DNA of 64,000 bases from Streptomyces vilmorinianum (GCF_005517195.1 NZ_CP040244.1:5784001-5848000); one strand, 5' to 3'. Shown: positions 42,759 through 51,634, numbered from the stretch's first letter. The notes: generated by a model not told the origin, from the sequence alone. Translations and numbers: made by a program.

Positions 42759-43412
42759 ATGGGCTTCACGATCGGCGGCATTCGTGAGATGCGGTCCGGC
42801 TCACGACGCCGCGTCCGCACCACAGAGTGCACAGCGGTGGCCGAGTACACAGGACTGTGGGGCTGGGACGTCGCCCCGGGCGCGAGGGCGGTTTCCGGCC
42901 AGTGCTCCTGCGGGGATCCGTCGTGTACGGCCCCGGGGGCGCATCCGCTCTCGTTCGCCGAGGCGGTCCCGGCGGGCGCGGGTCTGGACGACGCGACCAA
43001 GGCGTGGTCGCGGTACCCGGGGGCGGCGCTGCTGCTGCCGGTGGGCCGGGCCTTCGACGTGATCGAGGTCGCCGAGCCCGCGGGGCGGCGTGCGCTGGTC
43101 CGCCTGGAGCGCATGGGGCTGCCCCTGGGCCCGGTGTGCGCGACGCCGACGGGACGGGCGCAGTTCTTCGTGGCGCCGGGCGCGGCGGCGGAGCTGCCGC
43201 AGCTGCTGTACCGGATGGGCTGGGACGACGCGGACCTGGATCTGCACGGCCTGGGGCTCGGCACGTACGTCACGGCCCCGCCCTCGGACCTGGGCGGCCT
43301 GGGCCCGATGCGCTGGCTGCGCCCCCCGACCCTGGACACGGCGGGCGCGCCGCCGCAGGCGCGGCTGCTGCTGGGCACGCTGGCGTACATCTGCCACCGC
43401 ACGCACTTCTAG
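42759..43412 (+). CDS. Bifunctional primase/polymerase N-terminal-like protein
   Basis: A 217-residue protein starting MGFTIGGIREMRSG. The core reads like the Prim-Pol N-terminal domain: 'EYTGLWGWDVAPGARA', a Cys pair CSCGDPSC, and then '...FDVIEVAEPAGRRALVRLERMG'. The strongly conserved catalytic acids are not obvious (the usual DxD position reads FDVIEV), so activity is uncertain. GGAGGGGGC precedes the ATG at 42759. It is a Streptomyces-conserved gene as I recall, between nsdA and ftsY. Function is unknown. Confidence 0.72.
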   Translation: MGFTIGGIREMRSGSRRRVRTTECTAVAEYTGLWGWDVAPGARAVSGQCSCGDPSCTAPGAHPLSFAEAVPAGAGLDDATKAWSRYPGAALLLPVGRAFDVIEVAEPAGRRALVRLERMGLPLGPVCATPTGRAQFFVAPGAAAELPQLLYRMGWDDADLDLHGLGLGTYVTAPPSDLGGLGPMRWLRPPTLDTAGAPPQARLLLGTLAYICHRTHF

Positions 43413-43457
43413 ACGCGCCGGGCCTCGGCTCCACGGCCTGAACGCCCCCCGAACGGC

Positions 43458-43487
43458 ACCCGGGCCCACCCATGGGTGAGCCCGGGT
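43458..43487. terminator. Bidirectional terminator between the primase-like gene and ftsY
   Basis: Fourteen-bp arms with one mismatch (43458-43471, 43474-43487) and a 2-nt centre lie between two convergent stops. Confidence 0.8.
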
Positions 43488-43499
43488 CCGCGGGCCGCT

Positions 43500-44717
43500 C
43501 TAGGCCCCGTCGCCGATCAGGGCGTCGACGAAGGCGCCCGGCTCGAAGGGGGCCAGGTCGTCCGGGCCCTCGCCCAGGCCGATCAGCTTGACCGGGACGC
43601 CCAGCTCGCGCTGGACCGCGACGACGATGCCGCCCTTGGCCGTGCCGTCGAGCTTGGTGAGCACGATGCCGGTGATGTCGACGACCTCGGCGAAGACGCG
43701 CGCCTGGACCAGGCCGTTCTGGCCGGTGGTGGCGTCGAGGACCAGCAGGACCTCGTCGAGCGGGCCGTGCTTCTCGACGACGCGCTTGACCTTGCCGAGC
43801 TCGTCCATGAGACCGGTCTTGGTGTGCAGCCGGCCGGCGGTGTCGATGAGGACGACGTCGGCGCCCTCCGCGATGCCCTCCTTGACCGCGTCGAAGGCGA
43901 TCGACGCCGGGTCGCCGCCCTCGGGACCGCGCACGGTCCGCGCGCCGACCCGCTCGCCCCAGGTCTGGAGCTGGTCCGCGGCGGCGGCACGGAAGGTGTC
44001 GGCGGCGCCGAGGACGACGGAGCGGCCGTCGGCGACCAGGACGCGGGCGAGCTTGCCGGTGGTGGTGGTCTTGCCGGTGCCGTTGACGCCTACGACCATC
44101 ACGACGCCCGGGGTGCCCGGGTCGCTCTCCGTCTTCACCGTGCGGTCGAAGTCGGGGCCGAGGAGGGTGACGAGCTCCTCGCGGAGCAGGCCGCGCAGCT
44201 CCTCCGGGGTGCGGGTGCCGAGGACCCGGACGCGCTCACGCAGCCGCTCGACCAGCTCCTGGGTGGGGGCGACGCCGACGTCGGCGGTGAGGAGGGTCTC
44301 CTCGATCTCCTCCCAGGTGTCCTCGTCGAGGTTGTCCCGCGACAGCAGCGTGAGCAGCCCCTTGCCGAGGGAGTTCTGCGAGCGTGCGAGGCGGGCGCGG
44401 AGCCGTACGAGACGGCCCGCGGTCGGTTCCGGCACCTCGATCGCGGGCGCCTCGGGCGCGACCGGCGGCTCCTCGACGGCCACCGGGGCTTCGACGGCCG
44501 GGAGGTCGACCTCCTCGATGGTGCGGCGCGGTTCTTCCCGCGGTGTCTCCGCCTCGTCGCCGACGTGCGGCTCGGCGGGCGGAGCGGTGATGGTCGGCGT
44601 GGCGGACGGCGCCTCGGGCGGCGGCAGCTGCTTCTTCCTGCGGCCGCTGACGACGAGACCGGCGACGAGGCCGACCGCGACCAGAGCGATGACTACGGCA
44701 AGGATGAGGAATTCCAT
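43500..44717 (-). CDS. ftsY: Signal recognition particle receptor FtsY
   Basis: A 405-residue SRP receptor. It begins with one hydrophobic membrane segment (MEFLILAVVIALVAVGLVAGLVV), then an acidic Pro-rich linker (residues 30-110), then the NG domain: GVNGTGKTTTTGKLA, 'DTAGRLHTKTGLMDEL', LTKLDGTAKGG. It docks Ffh-ribosome complexes at the membrane. An integral N-terminal anchor is usual in actinobacteria, whereas E. coli FtsY has an acidic A domain. The ATG at 44717 is the only start that includes the membrane segment. Confidence 0.97.
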   Translation of the reverse strand: MEFLILAVVIALVAVGLVAGLVVSGRRKKQLPPPEAPSATPTITAPPAEPHVGDEAETPREEPRRTIEEVDLPAVEAPVAVEEPPVAPEAPAIEVPEPTAGRLVRLRARLARSQNSLGKGLLTLLSRDNLDEDTWEEIEETLLTADVGVAPTQELVERLRERVRVLGTRTPEELRGLLREELVTLLGPDFDRTVKTESDPGTPGVVMVVGVNGTGKTTTTGKLARVLVADGRSVVLGAADTFRAAAADQLQTWGERVGARTVRGPEGGDPASIAFDAVKEGIAEGADVVLIDTAGRLHTKTGLMDELGKVKRVVEKHGPLDEVLLVLDATTGQNGLVQARVFAEVVDITGIVLTKLDGTAKGGIVVAVQRELGVPVKLIGLGEGPDDLAPFEPGAFVDALIGDGA

Positions 44718-44998
44718 GGTCTCACCAGTATGCGTGACGCCCCACGAGTCGATTCGTCATCCGTGCACGGGGCGCGAGTCCCCGCGGGCCGGGCCGGTCC
44801 GCCGTCCGGCCTCCGCCGGCGAGAAGCCCGCCCGGCGATGATGATCGCGGGCATCGACACCATCGCGGCGGGCTCAGGCGCGGACGCCCGGCTAGTCGGC
44901 CGGGGAGTCGGCCAGGTCCGCGAGACTGTTTTCATCTGACGCAACGTCAGATACGGTTCCCCCTTCGCCGGCTTCCCACGCGCGGAGGGGGACTTCCC
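44718..44998. other. Divergent intergenic region (281 bp) between ftsY and the luciferase-like gene
   Basis: No gene is supported. The right-hand part carries an operator-like palindrome at 44934-44952. The left part is GC-rich with scattered CCGGC motifs and no clear repeats. Confidence 0.5.
44934..44952. promoter_or_regulatory. Perfect palindrome, candidate operator of the luciferase-like gene
   Basis: ATCTGACG and CGTCAGAT are separated by CAA (8-3-8), 47 bp upstream of the monooxygenase start and overlapping the probable promoter. Its shape suits a dimeric repressor of the TetR type. No such regulator is adjacent. Confidence 0.6.
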
Positions 44999-45970
44999 AT
45001 GCCCTTCACAGTCGTACGGTTCAACCTCGTCGATCCGCACCCGACCCCCGAGTCCCTCTCGGAGCGCTATCGCGCCGCCCTCGCCATGGCCGCCTACGCC
45101 GACGAGCACGGCATCGACACCGTCCAGACCGAGGAGCACCACGGCGTCGCCGACAACTGGCTGCCCTCCCCCTTCGCCTTCGCGGGCGCGGTCTTCGGGG
45201 CCACGCAGCGGATCGCGGTGACGGTCTCCGCGATCATCGGGCCGCTCCACGACCCGCTGCGGCTCGCCGAGGAGATCGCCGTCCTCGATCTGCTGAGCGG
45301 GGGCCGTCTGGTGACGGTCGCGGGCATCGGGTACCGGCCGGAGGAGTACGAGGAGCGCGGGGTCGACTGGGGCCGCCGGGGCAAGCTGCAGGACCTGCTC
45401 CTGGAGACCCTGCTGCGGGCGTGGACCGGTGAGCCCTTCACGTATGAGGGCCGTACGGTACGGATCACCCCGCGGCCCTTCACCCAGCCGCACCCGCTCC
45501 TGCTGGTCGGCGGCTCCTCCCGGGCGGCGGCGCGGCGGGCGGCCCGCCTCGGGCTGCCGTTCTTCCCGAGCGCGCACCTGCCGGAGCTCGAGACGTACTA
45601 CCGGCAGCAGTGCGAAGCGTTCGGCACCGAGGGCTGGACGATGATGCCGGCCGAGAAGACCCCGCTGCTGCATCTCTCGGAGGACCCGGAGCGGTCCTGG
45701 GAGCTGTACGGGGAGCACTTCCTGCACGAGGCGCGGACCTACGCCTCGTGGCAGTCGAAGGACATCCGCTCGGCGGTGCGGTCGGCGGCGACGACGGTGG
45801 CGGAGCTGCGCGCCGAGGGCGTGTACCGGATCGTCACGCCGGACGAGTGCGTGGCGCTGGGCCTGGAGAGTCTGGTGCTGCATCCGCTCTGCGGCGGGAT
45901 GCCGGTCGACGAGGCCTGGCGCAGCCTGCGTCTGCTGGGAGAGACGGTGCTGCCCCGGCTCGGGGCATAG
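44999..45970 (+). CDS. LLM-class flavin-dependent oxidoreductase (luciferase-like)
   Basis: A 323-residue bacterial-luciferase-like protein with a TIM-barrel pattern: ALAMAAYADEHGIDTVQTEEHHGVADNWLPSPFAFAGAVFG, AEEIAVLDLLSGGRLVTVAGIGYRPEEYE, and 'PHPLLLVGGSSRAAARRAARLGLPFF'. Such enzymes use FMNH2 or F420 to oxidise or reduce small substrates. GAGGGGGAC lies upstream of the ATG at 44999. It stands alone, with its own operator-like palindrome. The substrate is unknown. Confidence 0.87.
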   Translation: MPFTVVRFNLVDPHPTPESLSERYRAALAMAAYADEHGIDTVQTEEHHGVADNWLPSPFAFAGAVFGATQRIAVTVSAIIGPLHDPLRLAEEIAVLDLLSGGRLVTVAGIGYRPEEYEERGVDWGRRGKLQDLLLETLLRAWTGEPFTYEGRTVRITPRPFTQPHPLLLVGGSSRAAARRAARLGLPFFPSAHLPELETYYRQQCEAFGTEGWTMMPAEKTPLLHLSEDPERSWELYGEHFLHEARTYASWQSKDIRSAVRSAATTVAELRAEGVYRIVTPDECVALGLESLVLHPLCGGMPVDEAWRSLRLLGETVLPRLGA

Positions 45971-45988
45971 GACCCTGAGCCGGGGCAG
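45950..45988. terminator. Bidirectional terminator between the luciferase-like gene and glcP
   Basis: Perfect 12-bp arms CTGCCCCGGCTC (45950-45961) and GAGCCGGGGCAG (45977-45988) surround the stop codon of the luciferase-like gene. Confidence 0.75.
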
Positions 45989-46018
45989 TTCCGAGGTCGA
46001 GGAGAGGGGCAGCGGGGA

Positions 46019-47452
46019 TTAGCCCATCTCCTCCAACGCCTTGCCCTTGGTCTCCTTGACGTACGTGAGCACGAAGGGGATGGAGAGCACGGCGAAGATC
46101 GTGTAGATCACGTACGTACCGGAGAGGTTCCAGTCCGCCAGGGACGGGAAGCTCGCGGTGATGGCCCAGTTGGCGATCCACTGCGCGGAGGCGGCGACGC
46201 CGAGGGCGGCGGCGCGGATCCGGTTGGGGAACATCTCGCCGAGGAAGACCCAGACCACCACGCCCCAGGAGAGGGCGAAGAAGAGCACGAAGACGTGGGC
46301 GGCGACGAGCGCCACGACGCCCTGCGCGCCCGGCAGCTTGCCGTCGACGAGATCGGCGGAGAACGCCCAGGCCTCGAAGGCGAGGGCGACGGCCATGCCG
46401 AGGGAGCCGACGAGAGCGAGGGGCCTGCGGCCCACCCGGTCGACCAGGACCATCGCGACCACGGTGCCGATGATGTTGATGATCGACGTGGTGAACGAGT
46501 AGAAGAACGAGCTGGACGGGTCGATGCCGACGGACTGCCACAGCGTCGCGGAGTAGTAGAAGGCGACGTTGATGCCGACGAGCTGCTGGAAGACCGAGAG
46601 TCCGATGCCGACCCAGACGATGGGGAGCAGCTTGAAGCGGCCGCCGGCGACGAGCAGGTCCCGGAAGGTGGACTTGTGCTCGCTGTGCATGGCCTGCTCG
46701 ATCTCGGCGACGCGGTGGTCGAGGTCGATCTCGTGGCCCTCGACCTCGGCGAGCACCTCCTTGGCGCGGTCGGTCCTGCCGACGGAGATGAGGAAGCGCG
46801 GGGACTCGGGGATCGCGAAGGAGAGCAGACCGTAGAGCACGGCGGGGAGGACCATCACGCCGAGCATCCACTGCCAGGCTTCGAGGCCGGCGATCGTGCC
46901 GCGCTGGTCGCCGTCGGCGAGCTGCAGGATGCCGTAGTTGACCAGCTGGGAGATGGCGATGCCGATGACGATCGCGGCCTGCTGGAAGGCGCCGAGCCGG
47001 CCGCGGTAGGCGGCGGGGGCGACCTCGGCGATGTACGCCGGGCCGATCACCGAGGCCATGCCGATGGCGAAGCCGCCGACGACGCGCCAGAGGGCGAGGT
47101 CCCAGAGGGCGAAGGGGAGGGCGGAGCCCACGGCGCTGATGGAGAAGAGCACGGCGGCGATCTGCATGCAGCGGATGCGGCCGATGCGGTCGGCGATCCG
47201 GCCGGCGGTCGCGGCGCCGATGGCGCAGCCGATCAGGGCGACGGCGATGACCTGGGCCAGCGTGCCCGAGCCGATGTCGTAGCGGTCCCGGATGGCCTCG
47301 ACGGCGCCGTTGATGACGGAGCTGTCGTAGCCGAAGAGGAAGCCGCCCATGGCGGCCGACGCCGTGATGAAGATGACGTGGCCGAGGTGGTCCGGGTGGG
47401 CGGCTCGGCCTTCGGAAGGTGGCGGCGTGGGCGCCTGGGCGGTGCTGGTCAC
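46019..47452 (-). CDS. glcP: Major facilitator glucose permease (GlcP-like)
   Basis: A 477-residue sugar porter of the MFS. Typical motifs are GGFLFGYDSSVINGAV in TM1, GRIADRIGRIR between TM2 and TM3, PESPRFL after TM6, QQLVGINVAFYYSATLW in TM7, and KETKGKALEEM at the C-terminus. The position between smc and ftsY matches S. coelicolor glcP1, its main glucose importer, as I recall. The GTG at 47452 has AGGAG 5 nt upstream. A promoter with an operator-like palindrome lies about 110 bp upstream. Confidence 0.92.
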   Translation of the reverse strand: MTSTAQAPTPPPSEGRAAHPDHLGHVIFITASAAMGGFLFGYDSSVINGAVEAIRDRYDIGSGTLAQVIAVALIGCAIGAATAGRIADRIGRIRCMQIAAVLFSISAVGSALPFALWDLALWRVVGGFAIGMASVIGPAYIAEVAPAAYRGRLGAFQQAAIVIGIAISQLVNYGILQLADGDQRGTIAGLEAWQWMLGVMVLPAVLYGLLSFAIPESPRFLISVGRTDRAKEVLAEVEGHEIDLDHRVAEIEQAMHSEHKSTFRDLLVAGGRFKLLPIVWVGIGLSVFQQLVGINVAFYYSATLWQSVGIDPSSSFFYSFTTSIINIIGTVVAMVLVDRVGRRPLALVGSLGMAVALAFEAWAFSADLVDGKLPGAQGVVALVAAHVFVLFFALSWGVVVWVFLGEMFPNRIRAAALGVAASAQWIANWAITASFPSLADWNLSGTYVIYTIFAVLSIPFVLTYVKETKGKALEEMG

Positions 47453-47555
47453 ATGGACTCCTGGGGCTCCGGCAGCGTCGCCGGGGCGTGGGTGGGGCGG
47501 GTCGAGCCCTTCCAGTGGCGCACAACATCACGCCGCCCACCACGTGAAGGTAAAA

Positions 47556-47565
47556 GCAACGTTGC
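47556..47565 (-). promoter_or_regulatory. LacI-type palindrome at the glcP transcription start
   Basis: GCAACGTTGC is a perfect 10-bp palindrome with a CG centre, 3 bp downstream of the proposed glcP -10 box. That is the usual place for a repressor. LacI/GalR-family operators have this form. Confidence 0.55.
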
Positions 47566-47567
47566 AG

Positions 47568-47595
47568 AGACTATGCGTTCAAGTTTCGAAGTCAA
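47568..47595 (-). promoter_or_regulatory. Probable glcP promoter
   Basis: On the minus strand TTGACT (47590-47595) and TAGTCT (47568-47573) are 16 nt apart in an AT-rich stretch. The predicted start falls in the palindrome at 47556-47565, about 110 nt upstream of glcP. Confidence 0.6.
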
Positions 47596-47640
47596 TACTT
47601 GGAGTCGTATGACTTAAAACAAGCCCTAGGGGTCATTGAG

Positions 47641-47653
47641 TTCAAGACTTGAA
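47641..47653. repeat. Palindrome between smc stop and glcP promoter
   Basis: TTCAAGACTTGAA is a perfect 6-1-6 palindrome just after the smc stop codon. Related AAGTC/GACTT elements recur at 47589-47615, so it may be a regulatory cluster for glcP. Confidence 0.4.
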
Positions 47654-47658
47654 GTTGA

Positions 47659-50600
47659 TCAACGAAGACGCTGGCTGATGACCTTCGACACGCCGTCGCC
47701 CTGCATGGAGACGCCGTACAGCGCGTCCGCGACCTCCATCGTCCGCTTCTGGTGCGTGATGACGATCAGCTGCGAGGACTCCTGGAGCTCCTGCATGATC
47801 CGGATCAGCCGCTGGAGGTTGGTGTCGTCGAGGGCCGCCTCCACCTCGTCCATCACGTAGAACGGGCTGGGGCGGGCCTTGAAGATGGAGACGAGCATCG
47901 CCACGGCGGTCAGCGAACGCTCGCCGCCGGAGAGCAGGGAGAGCCGCTTGACCTTCTTGCCCGGCGGGCGGGCCTCCACGTCGACGCCGGTGGTGAGCAT
48001 GTTGTCGGGATCGGTCAGGATCAGCCGCCCCTCCCCGCCGGGGAAGAGCCGCGAGAAGACGCCCTCGAACTCGCGCGCGGTGTCCCGGTACGCCTCGGTG
48101 AAGACCTGTTCGACGCGCACGTCGACCTCCTTCACGACCTGAAGGAGGTCCGCCCGGGTCTTCTTGAGGTCCTCCAGCTGCTCGGAGAGGAACTGGTGGC
48201 GCTCCTCCAGCGCCGCGAACTCCTCGAGAGCGAGCGGATTGACCTTTCCGAGCTGCTGATACGCCCGTTCGGCGGCCTTGAGCCGCTTCTCCTGCTCCGC
48301 GCGGACGAAGGGGCGGGGCTGGTTGCGCGGGTGCTCGGGGTCCTCGGGAAGCTCTTCGCCCTCGGCGGGCGGGGAGGGCGGTACGAGCTGATGGGGGCCG
48401 TACTCGGAGACCAGGCCGGCCGGCTCGACGCCCAGCTCCTCCAGGGCCTTCGTCTCCAGCTGCTCGATCCGCAGGCGCTTCTCCGCACCGAGGACCTCGC
48501 CGCGGTGGACCGAGTCGGTGAGCTTGTCCAGTTCGGCCTTCAGATCGCGGCCCCGGGTGCGGGCGGCGGCCAGGCCCTGCTCGCGGGCGCCCTTGGCGGC
48601 CTCGGCGAGGGCGCGCTCCTGCTCGGCCCGGACCAGGGAGACCTCGATATGGGCCAGGAGCTGCCGGGCGCCCGCGGCGACGGCGGCGGCGACCTCCGCC
48701 TCGTGGCGCAGCCGGGCGCGGCGCTGCTCGGCACGCGCGCGTGCCTCGCGTTCCGCGCGGGCGCCCCGGTCGAGGGAGTCGGCGCGTCCGGCGAGGCCCT
48801 TGACCCGTTCCTCGTGGGTACGGAGCTGGAGCCTGGCCTCCATCTCGGTCTGGCGGGCGTTGGCGCCGTCGGCGGCGAGCCGGTCGCGCACGGAGGTGTC
48901 GGGCTCCTCCTCGGCCGGGGTCTCCTCGGCGACGAGGAGGCGCTCGGCCAGCTCCTCGGCCTCGTACAGGGCCTTCTCCAGGGCCTCCTGGGCGCGGGCG
49001 GCGGCCGCGGCGGTGCGCTCGGCCTCCCCGGCGGCGCCCCGGGCCTGGCCGGCGAGCCGGCCCAGCTGCTGGGCGACGGAGGACTTCTCGCGGTCGGCGG
49101 CGCGACGGCGCTCGGTCAGCTCGTCGACGAGCGCGGCTGCGGTACGCCTGCGCTCGGTCGCCTCCTGCTGGGCGGCGGCCAGCTCCTCGCACCGCGATTC
49201 GAGCTCCTCCAGCTCGGCGGCCGCCTCGTCGACGGAGGCCTGGACCTCGAGGAGGCTGGGCGCCCCGGCGGAGCCCCCGTGCGCGAGGTGCGCGCCGAGC
49301 AGGTCGCCTTCGGCGGTGACGGCGGTGAGCCCGGGGTGCGCCCGCACCAGCTCGACGGCCTCGTCGAGCCCGTCGACGACGACGACGTCCCGGAGCAATC
49401 GGCGTACGGCACCCATGAGTTCCCCGGGTCCTCCGACAAGCCGGGCGGCGGAGACGGCGGAGGCCGGAAGGGTCCCGGGGCCCGCCGGATCCACCGACTC
49501 GTCCGGGCCGGCGGAGGACAGGCCGGCAGGGGCTCGCCCGGCGGAGGACGGGCCGGCGGCCGGGCCGACGGAGGGCAGGCCGGCAGAGGCGCGGCCTGCG
49601 GAGGACGGACTGGTGGCTGCCGGGCCGGCAGGGGCTCGCCCGGCGGAGGTCAGCCCGATGGCGGCCGGGCCGGCAGAGGCGCGGCCTGCGGAGGGCGGGG
49701 TGGCGGAGGACGGACCGGCGGTGTCAGTGCCCTCGGCGGCCGGGCCCAGGGCGGGGGCCGGGGCGCCGGGCCTGGCGGCTTCCCGCTCCTCCGCACCCGC
49801 AAGCAGCAGCGTCGCGCGGCCCGCGTCCTGCTTGCGCAGCAGGCGCAGGGCGTCGGCCGCCGCGGTGGGGCCGGAGACGGCGATCGCGTCGGCCGCCACG
49901 CCGAAGGCGGCGGCGAGGGGGATCTCGTACCCAGGGGTGACGGTCAGCAGTTCGGCGGCCGGCCCGAGGAGTCCGGTGAGGCTGTCGCGGGCGGCGAGCA
50001 GCGCTCCCGTCCCGTCCTTGCGGCGCAGCCCCAGGGAGAGCGCCTCGTGGCGGGCCCTGGTCGCGGCGCGGCGGCGGTCGGCGGTGGCGGCGGCTTCGCG
50101 GGCGGCGGTCAGCGCGGACTCGGCGCCCGCGAGGTCCCGGCGGGCGGCCTCGTACCGCTCCCCCAGTTCGGTGTCGTCCGCGTCGAGCCCGTCGACCTCG
50201 GCCTTGAGCTGCTCGTACTCCTCCTGCGCGGCGACGGCCCGCTCCTGGGCCTCGTCACGGGCGGCGGCGAGCCGGTCGATCTCGGCCTGGGCGGACGCGG
50301 CGCGCGAGCGGGCGGCGTTGACCTGGCCGTGCAGCCGGGCGAGCCCCTCGCGCCGGTCGGCGATGGCGCGGGCGACGCCCTTGAGCCGGCGCTCCTCCAG
50401 CGCGAGCTCGCGCTCCAGTTCGGCGCGGTGGGCGACGGTGTCCTCCAGGGCGCGCTCGGCCGCCTCCAGGGCGGCCTCCAGCTCGGCCTCCTGCTCGCGG
50501 ATGCGGGCGGCCTCGCGCTCCATGTCCTCCGGGTCGCGGCCCCGGCGCTCCTCCGGCGGCTGGGCGGTGGCGCTCTTCACGCGCGCGTCGGCGAGGGAGA

Positions 50601-51510
50601 CCGTGCCCCGGACGCGCTCGGCGAGCTGGGAGAGTTCGTACCAGGTCTGCTGGGCCCGCTGGAGGCGCGGCGCGAGGCGCCGGACCTCGTCCTCGAGCTC
50701 CGCCTCCTTCGCGAGCGCCGCCCGCAGCTCGCTCTCGGCGCTCTCCTTGCGCTCCTTGAGCGCGGCCTCGTCGGCGACCTCGGCGTTCAGCGCCTCCTGG
50801 AGCCGTACGAGGTCGTCGGAGAGCAGCCTCAGCCGGGCGTCGCGCAGATCGGCCTGGATGACCGCGGCCCGGCGGGCGACCGCCGCCTGGCGGCCGAGCG
50901 GCTTGAGCTGGCGGCGCAGCTCGTCGGTCAGGTCCTGCACGCGCGCGAGGTTGGCCTGCATCGCGTCGAGCTTCCGCAGCGCCTTCTCCTTGCGCTTGCG
51001 GTGCTTGAGTACGCCGGCCGCCTCCTCGATGAAGGCCCGGCGCCCCATCGGGTCGGCGTGCAGGACGGAGTCGAGCTGGCCCTGGCCGACGATGACGTGC
51101 ATCTCGCGGCCGATGCCGGAGTCGGAGAGCAGGTCCTGGATGTCGAGCAGCCGGCAGGTGTCGCCGTTGATCTGGTATTCGCTGCTGCCTCCCCGGAACA
51201 TGATCCGGGTGATGGTGACCTCGGCGTAGTCGATGGGCAGCGCGCCGTCGGAGTTGTCGATGGTCAGCGAGACCTCGGCGCGGCCGAGCGGCGGCCGCCC
51301 GGTCGTGCCGGCGAAGATGACGTCCTCCATCTTGCCGCCGCGCAGCGACTTGGCGCCCTGCTCTCCCATGACCCAGGACAGCGCGTCCACGACATTGGAC
51401 TTGCCGGATCCGTTCGGCCCGACGACACACGTGATTCCCGGTTCGAACCGCAGGGTGGTGGCGGATGCGAACGACTTGAAACCGCGGAGGGTCAGGGCCT
51501 TGAGATGCAC
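47659..51510 (-). CDS. smc: Chromosome segregation protein SMC with enlarged hinge
   Basis: A 1283-residue SMC ATPase. The head has GPNGSGKSN (residues 32-40) at the N-terminus and the LSGGERSLTAVAML signature plus FYVMDEVEAALDDTN at the C-terminus. Two long coiled-coil arms (about 165-500 and 700-1130) flank the hinge. It forms condensin with ScpA/ScpB and compacts the chromosome, acting in sporulation septation. It is about 90-100 residues longer than the roughly 1190 I expect for Streptomyces; the excess is an Ala/Gly/Ser/Pro-rich repeat inside the hinge. ATG at 51510 is the natural start (MHLKALTLRGFKSFA). Confidence 0.97.
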   Translation of the reverse strand: MHLKALTLRGFKSFASATTLRFEPGITCVVGPNGSGKSNVVDALSWVMGEQGAKSLRGGKMEDVIFAGTTGRPPLGRAEVSLTIDNSDGALPIDYAEVTITRIMFRGGSSEYQINGDTCRLLDIQDLLSDSGIGREMHVIVGQGQLDSVLHADPMGRRAFIEEAAGVLKHRKRKEKALRKLDAMQANLARVQDLTDELRRQLKPLGRQAAVARRAAVIQADLRDARLRLLSDDLVRLQEALNAEVADEAALKERKESAESELRAALAKEAELEDEVRRLAPRLQRAQQTWYELSQLAERVRGTVSLADARVKSATAQPPEERRGRDPEDMEREAARIREQEAELEAALEAAERALEDTVAHRAELERELALEERRLKGVARAIADRREGLARLHGQVNAARSRAASAQAEIDRLAAARDEAQERAVAAQEEYEQLKAEVDGLDADDTELGERYEAARRDLAGAESALTAAREAAATADRRRAATRARHEALSLGLRRKDGTGALLAARDSLTGLLGPAAELLTVTPGYEIPLAAAFGVAADAIAVSGPTAAADALRLLRKQDAGRATLLLAGAEEREAARPGAPAPALGPAAEGTDTAGPSSATPPSAGRASAGPAAIGLTSAGRAPAGPAATSPSSAGRASAGLPSVGPAAGPSSAGRAPAGLSSAGPDESVDPAGPGTLPASAVSAARLVGGPGELMGAVRRLLRDVVVVDGLDEAVELVRAHPGLTAVTAEGDLLGAHLAHGGSAGAPSLLEVQASVDEAAAELEELESRCEELAAAQQEATERRRTAAALVDELTERRRAADREKSSVAQQLGRLAGQARGAAGEAERTAAAAARAQEALEKALYEAEELAERLLVAEETPAEEEPDTSVRDRLAADGANARQTEMEARLQLRTHEERVKGLAGRADSLDRGARAEREARARAEQRRARLRHEAEVAAAVAAGARQLLAHIEVSLVRAEQERALAEAAKGAREQGLAAARTRGRDLKAELDKLTDSVHRGEVLGAEKRLRIEQLETKALEELGVEPAGLVSEYGPHQLVPPSPPAEGEELPEDPEHPRNQPRPFVRAEQEKRLKAAERAYQQLGKVNPLALEEFAALEERHQFLSEQLEDLKKTRADLLQVVKEVDVRVEQVFTEAYRDTAREFEGVFSRLFPGGEGRLILTDPDNMLTTGVDVEARPPGKKVKRLSLLSGGERSLTAVAMLVSIFKARPSPFYVMDEVEAALDDTNLQRLIRIMQELQESSQLIVITHQKRTMEVADALYGVSMQGDGVSKVISQRLR
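49495..49725 (-). repeat. A/G/S/P-rich repeats inserted in the SMC hinge
   Basis: About 75 codons (residues near 595-672) carry four copies of SAGRA(S/P)AG with irregular 14-20 residue spacing. They encode SSAGRASAG, SAGRAPAG and similar. They lie between hinge segments LLLAGAEE and GPGELMGAVRRLL. At DNA level the copies are degenerate, GC-rich and free of stops. Confidence 0.85.
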
Positions 51511-51634
51511 GCCCCCGGACTCTACCGGGGGTTGCGCGTTTCACCCATGAAGGTGCAGGGCATTCCCTCCGGTGAGGAGGGGTGGGACATGGGGGACTCA
51601 AGAAAGAAGGGACGCCGGAGCGCCCCTTGCATAT

